Below are positions 8,718-17,613 of a stretch of 64,000 bases of DNA, one piece after another (position 1 is the stretch's first letter; each line of letters begins with the position of its first letter). Position numbers and translations under genes: made by a program. Under the pieces are notes generated by a model. That model saw nothing but the letters and a program-made list of their open reading frames with translations, was not told the origin of the DNA and did not search any database. The stretch comes from Maricaulis sp048269565 (GTDB lineage Bacteria; Pseudomonadota; Alphaproteobacteria; Caulobacterales; Maricaulaceae), in contig NZ_JBLXIK010000009.1 of assembly GCF_048269565.1 (NCBI RefSeq), forward strand, positions 1 to 64,000, written 5' to 3'.

Positions 8718-9796
8718 TCGAAGACGATTTCCGGTGCCGGCTTGGACGCCTGATCGGCCGCCTCCAGCGCCGAACGGGCAGCCTTGAGGAAGGCGCGTCC
8801 GACGGGACTGTCGTCCAGCGCCGCCGGCTGGCCTTCATCGGAGGAGGTGCGCAGTTGCGGATGCAGCGGGATCTCGCCGAGGAAGGCAACGCCGAGCCGT
8901 TCGGCTTCGGACTTGGCGCCGCCATGGCCAAAGATATCGCTGTGCTCGCCGCAATGCGGGCAGATGAAACTGCTCATATTCTCGACAATGCCGAGAATGG
9001 GGATGTGGGTCTGTTCGAACATGCCGATCGCCTTGCGGGCATCGTCGAGCGCGAGGTCCTGCGGTGTCGAGACGATCACGGCGCCATCGACCGGCAGGTC
9101 CTGGGCGATGGCGAGCTGGGCATCGCCGGTGCCCGGTGGCATGTCGAGGATCAGCACGTCGAGCTCGCCCCAATCGGTATCGGTCATGAATTGGCGGATC
9201 GCGCCCTGCACCATCGGGCCACGCCAGACGACAGGGGCGCCCGGTTTGATGACAAAGCCGATCGAGACCAGCTTGACGCCATGGGCGGTGATGGGCTGCA
9301 CGCCCGCATCATTCTTGCGCAGGCCGGGCGCGTCGGTAATGCCGAACAGGCGCGGCGCTGACGGGCCATAGATATCGGCATCGAGCAGGCCGACCTTCAT
9401 GCCGTCGCGCGCCAGGGCAACAGCGAGATTGGCGGCGACAGTGGATTTGCCAACGCCGCCCTTGCCCGAGGCGACGGCGATGATGCGCCGGGCCGGTTTT
9501 TTCACTGTCCGGGCAGCGGGCTTTGGCGGATGGGGATGGGCGTGTTTGGCAGGCTGGTCGCGATGGGCTGTCATCACGATGCGGGCGCGGTTGATCCCCT
9601 TGATCCCCGTCACGGCGGCTTCGATCAGCGGACGCAGGGTCTCGAAATCGGGATCGCCGGCCACGGGCGGGGTCAGGACAATGGTCGCCGTATCGCCGGC
9701 AACACTGGCTGAATCAACACGGTTGGCATCGATGATATTGCGGCCGGACTGGCGCTCGGTGACGCTGGTCAGGGCTTTGCGCAGGCGATCGTCCAT
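8714..9796 (-). CDS. apbC: Fe-S cluster carrier ATPase ApbC/Mrp
   Basis: A 360-residue P-loop protein of the Mrp/NBP35/ApbC family that carries [4Fe-4S] clusters to apo-enzymes in the cytosol. An N-terminal MIP18/DUF59-like domain (about 1-85) precedes an Ala/Lys/Pro-rich linker, the deviant Walker A ASGKGGVGKST (about 109) and the cluster-binding pair in FICPHCGEH (about 278). Start 9796 is preferred over GTG 9808 because GGAGG lies 5 bases upstream of it. It is transcribed alone, next to a tRNA gene. Confidence 0.93.
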   Translation of the reverse strand: MDDRLRKALTSVTERQSGRNIIDANRVDSASVAGDTATIVLTPPVAGDPDFETLRPLIEAAVTGIKGINRARIVMTAHRDQPAKHAHPHPPKPAARTVKKPARRIIAVASGKGGVGKSTVAANLAVALARDGMKVGLLDADIYGPSAPRLFGITDAPGLRKNDAGVQPITAHGVKLVSIGFVIKPGAPVVWRGPMVQGAIRQFMTDTDWGELDVLILDMPPGTGDAQLAIAQDLPVDGAVIVSTPQDLALDDARKAIGMFEQTHIPILGIVENMSSFICPHCGEHSDIFGHGGAKSEAERLGVAFLGEIPLHPQLRTSSDEGQPAALDDSPVGRAFLKAARSALEAADQASKPAPEIVFD

Positions 9797-9946
9797 CTGG
9801 TCCTCCACGATTTGACGCAGAGATAGGCCTTTGTGACCCGGGCCGAAAGCCTGATCGCTGATGTTGGCGGTGTCGTGAGGGGCGGCTGTGCAGCTTCCCG
9901 GCGGTGCGCAGGCCGGCGCGAAACCGGCGGTCCGTCAGGAAGTGGA

Positions 9947-10021
9947 TGGTGGGCGATACTGGGATTGAACCAGTGACCCCTTCGATGTCAACGAAGTGCT
10001 CTCCCGCTGAGCTAATCGCCC
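9947..10021 (-). tRNA. tRNA-Val (anticodon GAC)
   Basis: On the minus strand a 75-base tRNA folds with a 7-bp acceptor stem (GGGCGAT/ATCGCCC), a D arm containing AGCTCAGCGGGAGAGC, a 5-bp anticodon stem CTTCG/CGAAG around TTGACAT (anticodon GAC), a T loop GGTTCAATCC, and an encoded CCA end at 9947-9949. The anticodon reads GUC/GUU, i.e. valine. Confidence 0.96.
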
Positions 10022-10375
10022 ATCCGTGCAAGGAGCCGAGTATCTAGCGTTCGCTGACTGGAGAGGCAAGGCACAAATGCCAGTGCATTTCAGCTGATCT
10101 GCATCTGGCCGCAGCCAGGGCCCGTTCGGCTGTGCTCAAACGCGACCGCTCGTCTCTGGACAAGTTCGCTTGTCGCGAGAAATGGCAGGTTTGTCACAAG
10201 CCGGCCGGAATATGGCTTTTTTGCAACAAATGTCGACGAAAGATGTGTAAGCCGCGACCGGCGCTTGTCGAAGCCGCCCCTTTTCCTTCTTATGGGCCTA
10301 TCAGTCAGGGTAATCTGGCTAGGTGTGAAAGCCGAAAACGGACCGCACCGCCCACCACGAAGACACAAAAGGGGT
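10022..10375. other. Intergenic leader upstream of a highly expressed TonB receptor
   Basis: No convincing gene. A promoter-like pair TTGTCG (10265-10270) and TCTTAT (10288-10293), 17 bases apart, could drive the receptor gene, leaving a leader of about 80 bases. Another pair, TTGTCA near 10194 and TATGGC downstream, has poor spacing. These are weak matches only. The region is less GC-rich than its neighbours, as expected for a promoter. Confidence 0.25.
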
Positions 10376-13303
10376 ATGATCGTGAGCAATATCTGGGATC
10401 GCGAACGCTTGCTGCGTTCGACAATTCTTGCCGGGTTCGCTGCGGCTGGTCTGGCGATTTCGCCAAGCTATGCACAGCCGGCAGACACTGAAGAAGAAGC
10501 CGACGAAGAAGTCATCGTCGTTACGGGTTCGCTCATTCGTCGTAGCGAATTCACCTCCATCTCTCCAATCCAGGTCGTCAACGCCGAGATTGCTACTCTT
10601 GAAGGCCTGGTTGACCCGGCTGAAATGCTCCAGGGTGCCAGCGTGGCCTCCGGTTCGGTTCAGCTGAACAACCAGTTCGGCGGCTATGTCGTCGAGGGTG
10701 GCGTCGGCGTGAACTCGATTTCGCTTCGTGGTCTTGGCGCCCAGCGCTCGCTGGTCCTGGTCAACGGCAACCGCCCTGGTCCAGCCGGTACGCGCGGCCA
10801 GGTCGGCTCGTTCGACCTCAACGTTATCCCGTCCTCGATCGTTCAGCGCTTTGAAATCCTGAAGGATGGCGCGTCCTCGATCTACGGTTCCGACGCCGTC
10901 GCCGGTGTGGTCAACGTGATCACCCGCCGCCAGATTGATCGTCCGGAAGTCACCGTCACGATGAACGCCCCGCTTGCCGGTGGTGGCGAAACCTATGGCA
11001 TCAGCGGTGCTTACGGTTTCAATTTCGACCGCGGCAGCATCGTTCTTGGCGCTGAATACCAGCTCCGCGAAGAACTCGACATCGGTGATCGTGAATATCT
11101 GAGCTGCCCACAGGATCTCGTGCGTGACTCGGCCGGTGGCAGCATCATCGACCGTGAAGACCGCTCGGTTCTTGCCGGCACCTCGCTGGCTGGCTGTAAT
11201 AACATCTATGCCAACACCATCATTGATGCCTTCTTCGGTGATCGCTACATCCCGGATCCAGATGGTCTTTCCGCTGGCAGCGTGATCCCGGGTTACCGCC
11301 CGCGCGCCAATGGTCGCTATGATGATCCAGCTGGCGAAGCCTATTATGAAGACGTGCTGAATGACGCCCGCGTCCTCAGCCGCGATGCGATCAACCGCCA
11401 GGAGCGGATGAGCCTTTATGCATCTGCCGACTTCTCGCTCGATTTCCTCGGCGGTGTGGATTGGCAGTCCGACGCGCTTTTCACGCGCCGTACGACTGAA
11501 TCCGATGGCTGGCGTCAGTTCTTCCCGCTCATCGGTGGCGCGACAGCAGCCCTGTGGACCGGTTCTACGGCCTATCGTTATGACAACGATCCGACGTATG
11601 ACGGGCCACTCCAGCTGTCTCAGCCGGTCGCGCTCTGGCCATCCAACTCGCGTATCGAGGTTGACTACTTCTCGTTCAATACGGGCTTTGATGGCGGCTT
11701 CGGTTCCGGCATGGGCTTCCTGAGCGATTGGGCCTGGTCTCTCGATATGCAGTATTCGCGTTCGGAAGGCACGTACGAAGGCAACGGCATTCTGGCATCG
11801 AATTCTGGCGACGTTCAGTACGATGACAACTCGCCTGTTTACGATCCCTTCTCTGCCGAATTCCTCAGCGGCAACTATTCCGACGCTGTCTATGATCACC
11901 TGACGGTCAACACGGTTGGTGAGACGATCTACGAACAGACCGTCTTCAGGGCGATTGCCACTGGTGACCTGTTTGATCTGCCTGCCGGTGCTGTCGGCAT
12001 GGCGATTGGTGCCGAACACCGCACCTTCTCGATCGACGACACCCCGGATCAGGCCGCTCAGGATGGCGACCTCTGGGGTTCGTCCAGCGCCCAGGTCACC
12101 CGCGGTGACGACACGGTGAACGAACTCTTCGCCGAAGTCGAAGTCCCTGTGATTGCTGGCGTGCCGCTCATCGAATCCTTCACGGTGAATGGATCGGCCC
12201 GGTTCTTTGATTATGAGTCCGCCGGTTCTGACTCGGTTTGGAAGGTCGGTGCCAACTGGCAGATCACTCCAACCTTCCGTCTGCGTGCTACCGAAGGTAC
12301 CTCCTACCGTGCCCCGGCGCTGTATGAGCTCTTCCTGGGTGACCAGACTTCATTCCTTGGCCAGACCGCAATCGATCCTTGTATCGATTGGGAAAACAGC
12401 ACCAACGCGAATATCCGGGCCAACTGTTCCGCAGCGGGTATCCCGATGGGCTATACCGGTATCGGCTCGTCCGCGACGATCGTTTCCGGTGGTGGCGCTG
12501 GTGTCCTCGAGTCGGAAACCTCGCGAGCCAGCACGATCGGTTTCGTCTACACCCCTCAGCGGTTTGCGCTCAGCGTGGCGGTTGATTACTTCCAGATCGA
12601 AATCGAAAACCAGGTCGCCCAGCTGGGCGGCGGCGCCATCGTTGGTGGCTGCTACGGTGCCAACAACTATCCGAACGTGTTCTGTACGTTGTTCGACCGT
12701 AACCCTGCGACCGATCCGGTGTCCCCGTATCGCATCGGGGAAGTCCGGGACAGCTACATCAACGTCAACTCGCAGAACACGTCCGGTTTCGACCTGACGC
12801 TTCGTTATACCCACGAGCTCGCCATTGGTGACCTGACGATTGAAGGTCAGGGTACCTGGACCATGGATGACGAAGTCTTCCTGTTCGATCCGGCCCTCGA
12901 GTCTGGTTATGACACCAACGACTTCAATGGCAGCATTGGCGATCCTGAATTCGTCGCCAACATGCGTACGGAGCTTCGTCGTGGCGACTGGACCTATTCC
13001 TGGTTCATGAACTACATCGATGGGACGTCGAACAGCATCTACACGAGCAATACGGCTTCCTACTATGGCCAGGCCGATGCCTTCTACGACGTGAATATCG
13101 AAGGTACGCTCTATCATGACGTGTCGGTCCGCTGGCAGGGTGACACCCTGTCCATCCTGGCCGGTCTGTCCAACATGTGGGACGAAGAGCCGCCAACGGT
13201 CTCGACCGGTACGGCGACTCGCCGCGGCAATACCGCGCTGTCGGCAACCCAGTACGACCTGCGTGGCCGGACCCTGTTCGTCCGTGCAACCAAAACCTTC
13301 TAA
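10376..13303 (+). CDS. Large TonB-dependent receptor (probable peptide/oligomer uptake)
   Basis: A TonB-dependent outer-membrane receptor of about 975 residues. ATG 10376 and GTG 10382 are both possible; AAAAGGGG sits 7 bases before the GTG. The signal peptide ends SPSYAQ, an acidic stretch follows, then the TonB-box-like EEVIVVTGSLIRR. The plug contains ISLRGLGAQRSLVLVNGNR and YGSDAVAGVVNVITRR, and the barrel ends in F (FVRATKTF). Unlike its neighbours it strongly prefers GGT, CGT, GTT and GAA codons, suggesting very high expression. A strong terminator follows. The adjacent exported peptidase suggests peptide substrates (inference). Confidence 0.92.
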   Translation: MIVSNIWDRERLLRSTILAGFAAAGLAISPSYAQPADTEEEADEEVIVVTGSLIRRSEFTSISPIQVVNAEIATLEGLVDPAEMLQGASVASGSVQLNNQFGGYVVEGGVGVNSISLRGLGAQRSLVLVNGNRPGPAGTRGQVGSFDLNVIPSSIVQRFEILKDGASSIYGSDAVAGVVNVITRRQIDRPEVTVTMNAPLAGGGETYGISGAYGFNFDRGSIVLGAEYQLREELDIGDREYLSCPQDLVRDSAGGSIIDREDRSVLAGTSLAGCNNIYANTIIDAFFGDRYIPDPDGLSAGSVIPGYRPRANGRYDDPAGEAYYEDVLNDARVLSRDAINRQERMSLYASADFSLDFLGGVDWQSDALFTRRTTESDGWRQFFPLIGGATAALWTGSTAYRYDNDPTYDGPLQLSQPVALWPSNSRIEVDYFSFNTGFDGGFGSGMGFLSDWAWSLDMQYSRSEGTYEGNGILASNSGDVQYDDNSPVYDPFSAEFLSGNYSDAVYDHLTVNTVGETIYEQTVFRAIATGDLFDLPAGAVGMAIGAEHRTFSIDDTPDQAAQDGDLWGSSSAQVTRGDDTVNELFAEVEVPVIAGVPLIESFTVNGSARFFDYESAGSDSVWKVGANWQITPTFRLRATEGTSYRAPALYELFLGDQTSFLGQTAIDPCIDWENSTNANIRANCSAAGIPMGYTGIGSSATIVSGGGAGVLESETSRASTIGFVYTPQRFALSVAVDYFQIEIENQVAQLGGGAIVGGCYGANNYPNVFCTLFDRNPATDPVSPYRIGEVRDSYINVNSQNTSGFDLTLRYTHELAIGDLTIEGQGTWTMDDEVFLFDPALESGYDTNDFNGSIGDPEFVANMRTELRRGDWTYSWFMNYIDGTSNSIYTSNTASYYGQADAFYDVNIEGTLYHDVSVRWQGDTLSILAGLSNMWDEEPPTVSTGTATRRGNTALSATQYDLRGRTLFVRATKTF

Positions 13304-13328
13304 GGTTTTGTAATATCAGTAGTGATGA

Positions 13329-13360
13329 GGGGCGATGGGCAACCATCGCCCCTTTTCTTT
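13329..13360 (+). terminator. Rho-independent terminator
   Basis: A perfect 10-bp stem, GGGGCGATGG (13329-13338) with CCATCGCCCC (13343-13352), is closed by a GCAA tetraloop and followed by TTTTCTTT. It lies 25 bases after the TonB-receptor stop and separates that gene from the peptidase. Confidence 0.93.
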
Positions 13361-13497
13361 GCAACCCGTGTTTTCTGCGATCAGGCTGCGGACGGGCAGG
13401 GCAAGACCCGCTAGGATATTGTTACGATTTCGCCTAGTGTGTCCGTGGAACAGTTACCGCGCCGGTTTGATTGCGCGAGAGAAGGAGAATTGCAGTC

Positions 13498-15525
13498 ATG
13501 TTGAAGCGAACAATGATCTCGCTGGCCATTGGATTGGGGATCGCGTCGGCAGCGACTGCCGAAATGCGAATTGACCCCATTCCTGCCGATTCGTTCGCCA
13601 GGATCCCCAACATCGCCTCTGTCACCATGAGTACTGAAGGCGACATGATCTCGGCGCTCATCGCCGCGCCAGGGTCGGACAACCAGGAAACTGCCATCGC
13701 GACCTGGAATCTGAACGATCTTTCCCAACCGCCCGTCGTTACGCCCAGTGGCGACCGGATGAAATTCATTGGCGTGACCGCGCTCAAGGCCGGCCAAATC
13801 CTGGCTCTGGGCCGCCAAGAGTGGACCGGCCAGCTCGGTGGTTGCGGTGAAGGTCGTACGACCGGCGCGACCGCGACATTCGTCACCCAGGTTTATCTGA
13901 CTGACCGCGAACAAACGGATTTCGAGCAGGCCTTCGCCAGCAATGGCCGCACGATCGGTGTCAGCCGTGATACGGAACGGTGTTTCGAACTTGCGGGTAC
14001 GGCCTCCGTCGCGGCCTTTCTGCCGCTTGACCCGGACAATGTCATCATTCGCCGCGTCAATGTCGGGACCCTCGCAGCCAGCTTCTATCGTTACAATCTG
14101 CGCACAGGCCAAACCCGAATGATGTACCGCGCCAATGGCCGGACAGAAATTTCGGTGATCGATCCACGCACCGGCGACATTCTGGTGCGCAACAGCCTCG
14201 AGCCAATTGAGGGCAACGACTATGAGGCCCGGACCTTTATCCGGAACGAGACGACGGGTGAGTTCGAAATCCACGATCCGCTGACCTATCAGCTGCGCGC
14301 GCGCCATACCGTTGCGGTGGTCGGTCGCGATGAGGCGACGGGCCAGTATTATGTGATCACGGACCAGTTCTCCGACCTTGCCCAGGTCTATGCGTATGAT
14401 GCGGTGAGCCGGCGCTACTCGGATGGCCCGATCCTTGCGCATCCGAATTATAGCGTGACCAACTTGATCCTGGGCAGAACACCCAGCAATTTCAATGAGG
14501 TTCTCGGTTTCCGCTATAGCGGCCCTGGCGGCAATGACGTTTACTGGATTGACCCGGTGATGTCGGCGACCCAGACGACGCTGGAGGACCTCTTCCCGAC
14601 AGCCGGCGTATCCATTCTTGATTACACTGATGGAATGGACACGGTGCTGTTCGCGGTCGGAAGTGGCGCGATGCCGACGGTCTATTATGTCTACCGCGAT
14701 GGCCACATTACGCTGCTTGGCAATTCACGTCCGTGGATTGACCCGGAGGACCTGGCTGACTCGACTCTGATCCACTACACGGCTCGCGATGGTCGTGAGA
14801 TTCCCGGTATTCTCAGCCTGCCGGCAGGGTGGGAGCCGTCCGACGGTCCATTGCCAACCATTATCCACCCGCATGGCGGACCATGGGCTCGCGATGGCGT
14901 TGGCTGGGACGGTAGCGGCTGGGTGCCCTTCCTGACTTCACGCGGCTATGCCGTGTTGCGTCCGCAATATCGCGGTTCCGAGGGTTGGGGCCTTGATCAC
15001 TGGCGCGCCGGCGATGCCCAATGGGGCCTGTCCATGCAGGACGACAAGGATGACGGCGCGGCCTGGATGGTCTCCCAGGGCTTTGCCGACCCGGACCGGA
15101 TCGCCATCTTTGGCTATTCCTATGGCGGGTTTGCAGCCATAGCAGCCGTGGTCCGTGACAACAGCCCCTACCAGTGCGCCATTGCCGGCGCCGGGGTCAG
15201 CAATCTGGCCCGTATCGGCACTAACTGGAGCGAAAACCGCGTTCAGCGCGCGGTCCAAGGCTGGACCGTTACCGGCATGGATCCGATGCAGAACACCGAA
15301 CGCGCAAACATCCCGATCATGCTGTTCCACGGCAATCGTGATGTCCGCGTCCCCCTGTTCCACTCGGTCGACTTCTACAATGCGGTCCGTGGCCGGGTAC
15401 ACGCCGAGCTGTTGGTCGTGGAAGACATGCCCCACAGCATGCCATGGTATCCACGGCACCAGATGGAGACGCTTCCGGCAATCGAGCGTTTCCTCACCGA
15501 GGATTGTGGGCCCGGCGGACTCTAG
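13498..15525 (+). CDS. Exported S9-family (prolyl oligopeptidase-type) peptidase
   Basis: A 675-residue serine peptidase. Start 13498 has AAGGAG 10 bases upstream and gives the signal peptide MLKRTMISLAIGLGIASA (cleaved after ATA), so it acts in the periplasm or outside. A beta-propeller-like N-terminal part (to about 420) precedes the alpha/beta hydrolase domain with oxyanion motif HPHGGPW. The catalytic triad is Ser541 in GYSYGGF, Asp615 in GNRDVRVP and His646 in DMPHSMP. It probably digests peptides before or after import by the upstream TonB receptor, although a terminator separates the two genes. Confidence 0.92.
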   Translation: MLKRTMISLAIGLGIASAATAEMRIDPIPADSFARIPNIASVTMSTEGDMISALIAAPGSDNQETAIATWNLNDLSQPPVVTPSGDRMKFIGVTALKAGQILALGRQEWTGQLGGCGEGRTTGATATFVTQVYLTDREQTDFEQAFASNGRTIGVSRDTERCFELAGTASVAAFLPLDPDNVIIRRVNVGTLAASFYRYNLRTGQTRMMYRANGRTEISVIDPRTGDILVRNSLEPIEGNDYEARTFIRNETTGEFEIHDPLTYQLRARHTVAVVGRDEATGQYYVITDQFSDLAQVYAYDAVSRRYSDGPILAHPNYSVTNLILGRTPSNFNEVLGFRYSGPGGNDVYWIDPVMSATQTTLEDLFPTAGVSILDYTDGMDTVLFAVGSGAMPTVYYVYRDGHITLLGNSRPWIDPEDLADSTLIHYTARDGREIPGILSLPAGWEPSDGPLPTIIHPHGGPWARDGVGWDGSGWVPFLTSRGYAVLRPQYRGSEGWGLDHWRAGDAQWGLSMQDDKDDGAAWMVSQGFADPDRIAIFGYSYGGFAAIAAVVRDNSPYQCAIAGAGVSNLARIGTNWSENRVQRAVQGWTVTGMDPMQNTERANIPIMLFHGNRDVRVPLFHSVDFYNAVRGRVHAELLVVEDMPHSMPWYPRHQMETLPAIERFLTEDCGPGGL

Positions 15526-15551
15526 TCTAACGGCGACAGACCTGAAGAAGA

Positions 15552-15580
15552 GCCTCCCGGGAAACCGGGGGGCTTTTTTT
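15552..15580 (+). terminator. Rho-independent terminator after the S9 peptidase
   Basis: GCCTCCCGG (15552-15560) pairs with CCGGGGGGC (15565-15573), with one T-G wobble, around a GAAA tetraloop, followed by seven T residues. Confidence 0.93.
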
Positions 15581-15607
15581 ATCGCGATGCCCGTTTTGCA
15601 GGGCGCA

Positions 15608-15635
15608 CAAAAAAACACCGCCTCAAGGGCGGTGT
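15608..15635 (-). terminator. Rho-independent terminator of cpdR
   Basis: Read on the minus strand, ACACCGCC and GGCGGTGT (15628-15635 and 15615-15622) form an 8-bp stem. A run of T residues follows, seen as the A run just upstream of 15615 on the plus strand. It lies about 30 bases past the cpdR stop, back-to-back with the peptidase terminator. Confidence 0.88.
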
Positions 15636-15666
15636 CTTCTGTCTTCAATTCGGGCCGTGGCCAGAA

Positions 15667-16032
15667 TCAGGCGGCCATTACCCGGGCGACCTCGTCGACA
15701 AGCTCGCGCAGGTGGAAGGGTTTCGACAGCACTTTCGCATTGGTCGGCGCGCCCGAGCCCGGATTGAGCGCGACGGCGGCAAAGCCGGTGATGAACATGA
15801 TCTTCAACGCCGGATCGACTTCCGCCGCGCGGCGCGCCAGCTCGATCCCGTCGACGCCGGGCATCACGATATCCGTCAGCAACAGGTCGAACTGGGCTGC
15901 CGTCTCGCCGATGGCGTCGAGGCCTTCCTCACCGTCGGAACAGACTGTGACGTCATGGCCGGCGCGCTTCAGCGCCTTGGCCAGAAAGTCCCGCATTGAA
16001 TCATCATCTTCAGCCAGGAGTATTTTGCTCAT
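15667..16032 (-). CDS. cpdR: Single-domain response regulator CpdR
   Basis: A 121-residue receiver-only protein matching the CpdR family nearly throughout. It has the acidic pocket LLAEDDDSMRDFL (8-11), the phospho-acceptor Asp54 in LLLTDIVMPG, the switch motif IMFITGFAAVAL and Lys in VLSKPFHLRELV, and ends in Ala-Ala. In Caulobacter, unphosphorylated CpdR primes the ClpXP protease at the cell pole, driving timed degradation of CtrA-pathway factors; CckA-ChpT phosphorylation switches it off. It diverges from the N-formylglutamate amidohydrolase gene, a neighbour I recall from other alphaproteobacteria. Confidence 0.93.
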   Translation of the reverse strand: MSKILLAEDDDSMRDFLAKALKRAGHDVTVCSDGEEGLDAIGETAAQFDLLLTDIVMPGVDGIELARRAAEVDPALKIMFITGFAAVALNPGSGAPTNAKVLSKPFHLRELVDEVARVMAA

Positions 16033-16148
16033 GATTGGGTCCCACCCTCAGGAAAACCGATATTGACGCCAACATACACCGCTAAGGTAAAAGCCCGCTG
16101 AACGCGCTGCCGCTTGACCCGCGAACTGCACCCGCCCACTCTCACCCG

Positions 16149-17045
16149 ATGACAGTGACCCCCACGATCCTGCCGACAACACCCGCAAGGGCAGATGCTG
16201 CCAGTGTCCCCGGCGTGGTTCGGGTGGTGCGGCCTGATGACGCCGCCCCGCGGCCGCTCATCCTCGCCTCGCCTCACTCAGGACGCGATTATCGACCCGA
16301 ATTATGCGCCGCGACCCGTGTCCCTGTCGAGCAACTTCGGCGTTCCGAAGATGCCTATGTCGACCAGCTGATCGAAGGCGCGGCGGGCAGCGGAGCCAGT
16401 CTGGTCTGTGCGTTATTTCCCCGCGTCTTCATCGATGCGAACCGGGCGCGCGGCGAGCTGGACCCCGCTATGTTTCGTGATCGCGCCGGACTGCAGGTCG
16501 ATCCAGCCTCGCGCCGCGTCGCCTGCGGGCTGGGCGTGATCCCGCGTGTCGGGGCAGACGGGCAGGCGCTCTATCGCGGACGCTTGCAGTCGCAGGAGGC
16601 CAGCAGCCGCCTCTCGACCTATTATGCGCCCTACCATGCGGCCCTGGCGCAGCTGATCGCTGAGACCCGGGAGGTGTTCGGGTTTGCCGTGGTGATGGAT
16701 ATGCACTCCATGCCTGAACACAGTGCGCCCGGTGTCGATTTTGTCCTCGGGGACCGTTTCGGTCAGTCCTGCGATCCGCGCGTCACGATGGCAATCGAGG
16801 CGGGTTTGCGCGGGCAGGGATACGTTGCAGTTCGAAACACTCCCTATGCCGGCGGCTACACCACCGAGCATTACGGCAAGCCCGCAACAGGCGTGCACGT
16901 GATCCAGATCGAGATCAATCGCGGGCTCTACCTGCACGAGCCCCGTGTCACACCGACCGCCGGGTTTGAAATGTTTCGTGAAAAAATACAACGCTTTATC
17001 TACGAAACCGCCCATCATGACTGGGCCTGCCTGTCACCGTCATAA
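16149..17045 (+). CDS. N-formylglutamate amidohydrolase family protein
   Basis: A 298-residue metal-dependent hydrolase of the N-formylglutamate amidohydrolase family. The motif ILASPHSGRDY (about residue 38) supplies a metal-binding His, and VVMDMHSMPEH (about 180) and IQIEINRGLYLHE (about 253) supply further conserved residues. In histidine degradation the family hydrolyses formylglutamate to glutamate and formate. No hut genes lie nearby, so its substrate here is open. No clear ribosome site precedes the ATG. Confidence 0.85.
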   Translation: MTVTPTILPTTPARADAASVPGVVRVVRPDDAAPRPLILASPHSGRDYRPELCAATRVPVEQLRRSEDAYVDQLIEGAAGSGASLVCALFPRVFIDANRARGELDPAMFRDRAGLQVDPASRRVACGLGVIPRVGADGQALYRGRLQSQEASSRLSTYYAPYHAALAQLIAETREVFGFAVVMDMHSMPEHSAPGVDFVLGDRFGQSCDPRVTMAIEAGLRGQGYVAVRNTPYAGGYTTEHYGKPATGVHVIQIEINRGLYLHEPRVTPTAGFEMFREKIQRFIYETAHHDWACLSPS

Positions 17046-17166
17046 TCATGCCCACATAAGGCGAGCATCATGGTCTCGCTTCGCGCGGCACGCGCTTTGC
17101 TCTCCTCTCAGGTGAGCGTCCCACAGCGGCGCACATCAACAGGCGAAGAATGGGCGGCACACGATT

Positions 17167-17553
17167 ATGACAAGCGATATCGACCTTCACGTTGGAAAGC
17201 GTCTGCGGCGGCGGCGCCGGCTCCTGGGGCTCACCCAGCAACAGCTGGCCGAATCGGTCGGCATCCGGTTTCAACAGATCCAAAAGTACGAATGCGGCGC
17301 CAACCGCGTGAGTGCCAGCCGGCTCTTCGAACTCGCAGAGTCGCTCGACGTTCCGGTGCAGTATTTCTATGAGGGCCTGTCGCATCGCGACGAGATTGCC
17401 GGCGAGGGCCACCTTGCCGCCGATGTGCTCTCGCAAAAGGAAACAGTGGATCTGATCCGCGCCTATTACCGGCTCGGCGAACGCCCGCGCAAACGACTGC
17501 TCGAACTGGCGAAGTCGCTCGAGCCCGAAGAAGCGGCGAACGACGCCGCCTGA
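17167..17553 (+). CDS. XRE-family transcription regulator
   Basis: A 128-residue DNA-binding protein. The helix-turn-helix covers about residues 8-62: a basic start (VGKRLRRRRRLLGLTQQQLA) and recognition helix region IRFQQIQKYECGANRV, a form very common in alphaproteobacteria. The C-terminal half (LLSQKETVDLIRAYYRLGERPRKRL-like) is a short conserved helical tail. No effector domain is seen. An 8-bp hairpin (17564-17571 with 17582-17589) follows the gene but lacks a T run. Target genes unknown. Confidence 0.88.
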   Translation: MTSDIDLHVGKRLRRRRRLLGLTQQQLAESVGIRFQQIQKYECGANRVSASRLFELAESLDVPVQYFYEGLSHRDEIAGEGHLAADVLSQKETVDLIRAYYRLGERPRKRLLELAKSLEPEEAANDAA

Positions 17554-17613
17554 GGCGGGGCTGCAGCCGCATCCTGTCTGGTGCGGCTGGCGGCGCCATG
17601 CTAGGCGCATGGC

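Noticed and set aside
10319..12019. A 566-codon minus-strand frame opposite the large TonB receptor
   Set aside because: No family match or ribosome site; it exists because the strongly biased plus-strand codons rarely create antisense stops.
13411..14706. A 431-codon minus-strand frame opposite the S9 peptidase
   Set aside because: The plus-strand gene has a signal peptide, catalytic triad and ribosome site; the antisense frame has none.
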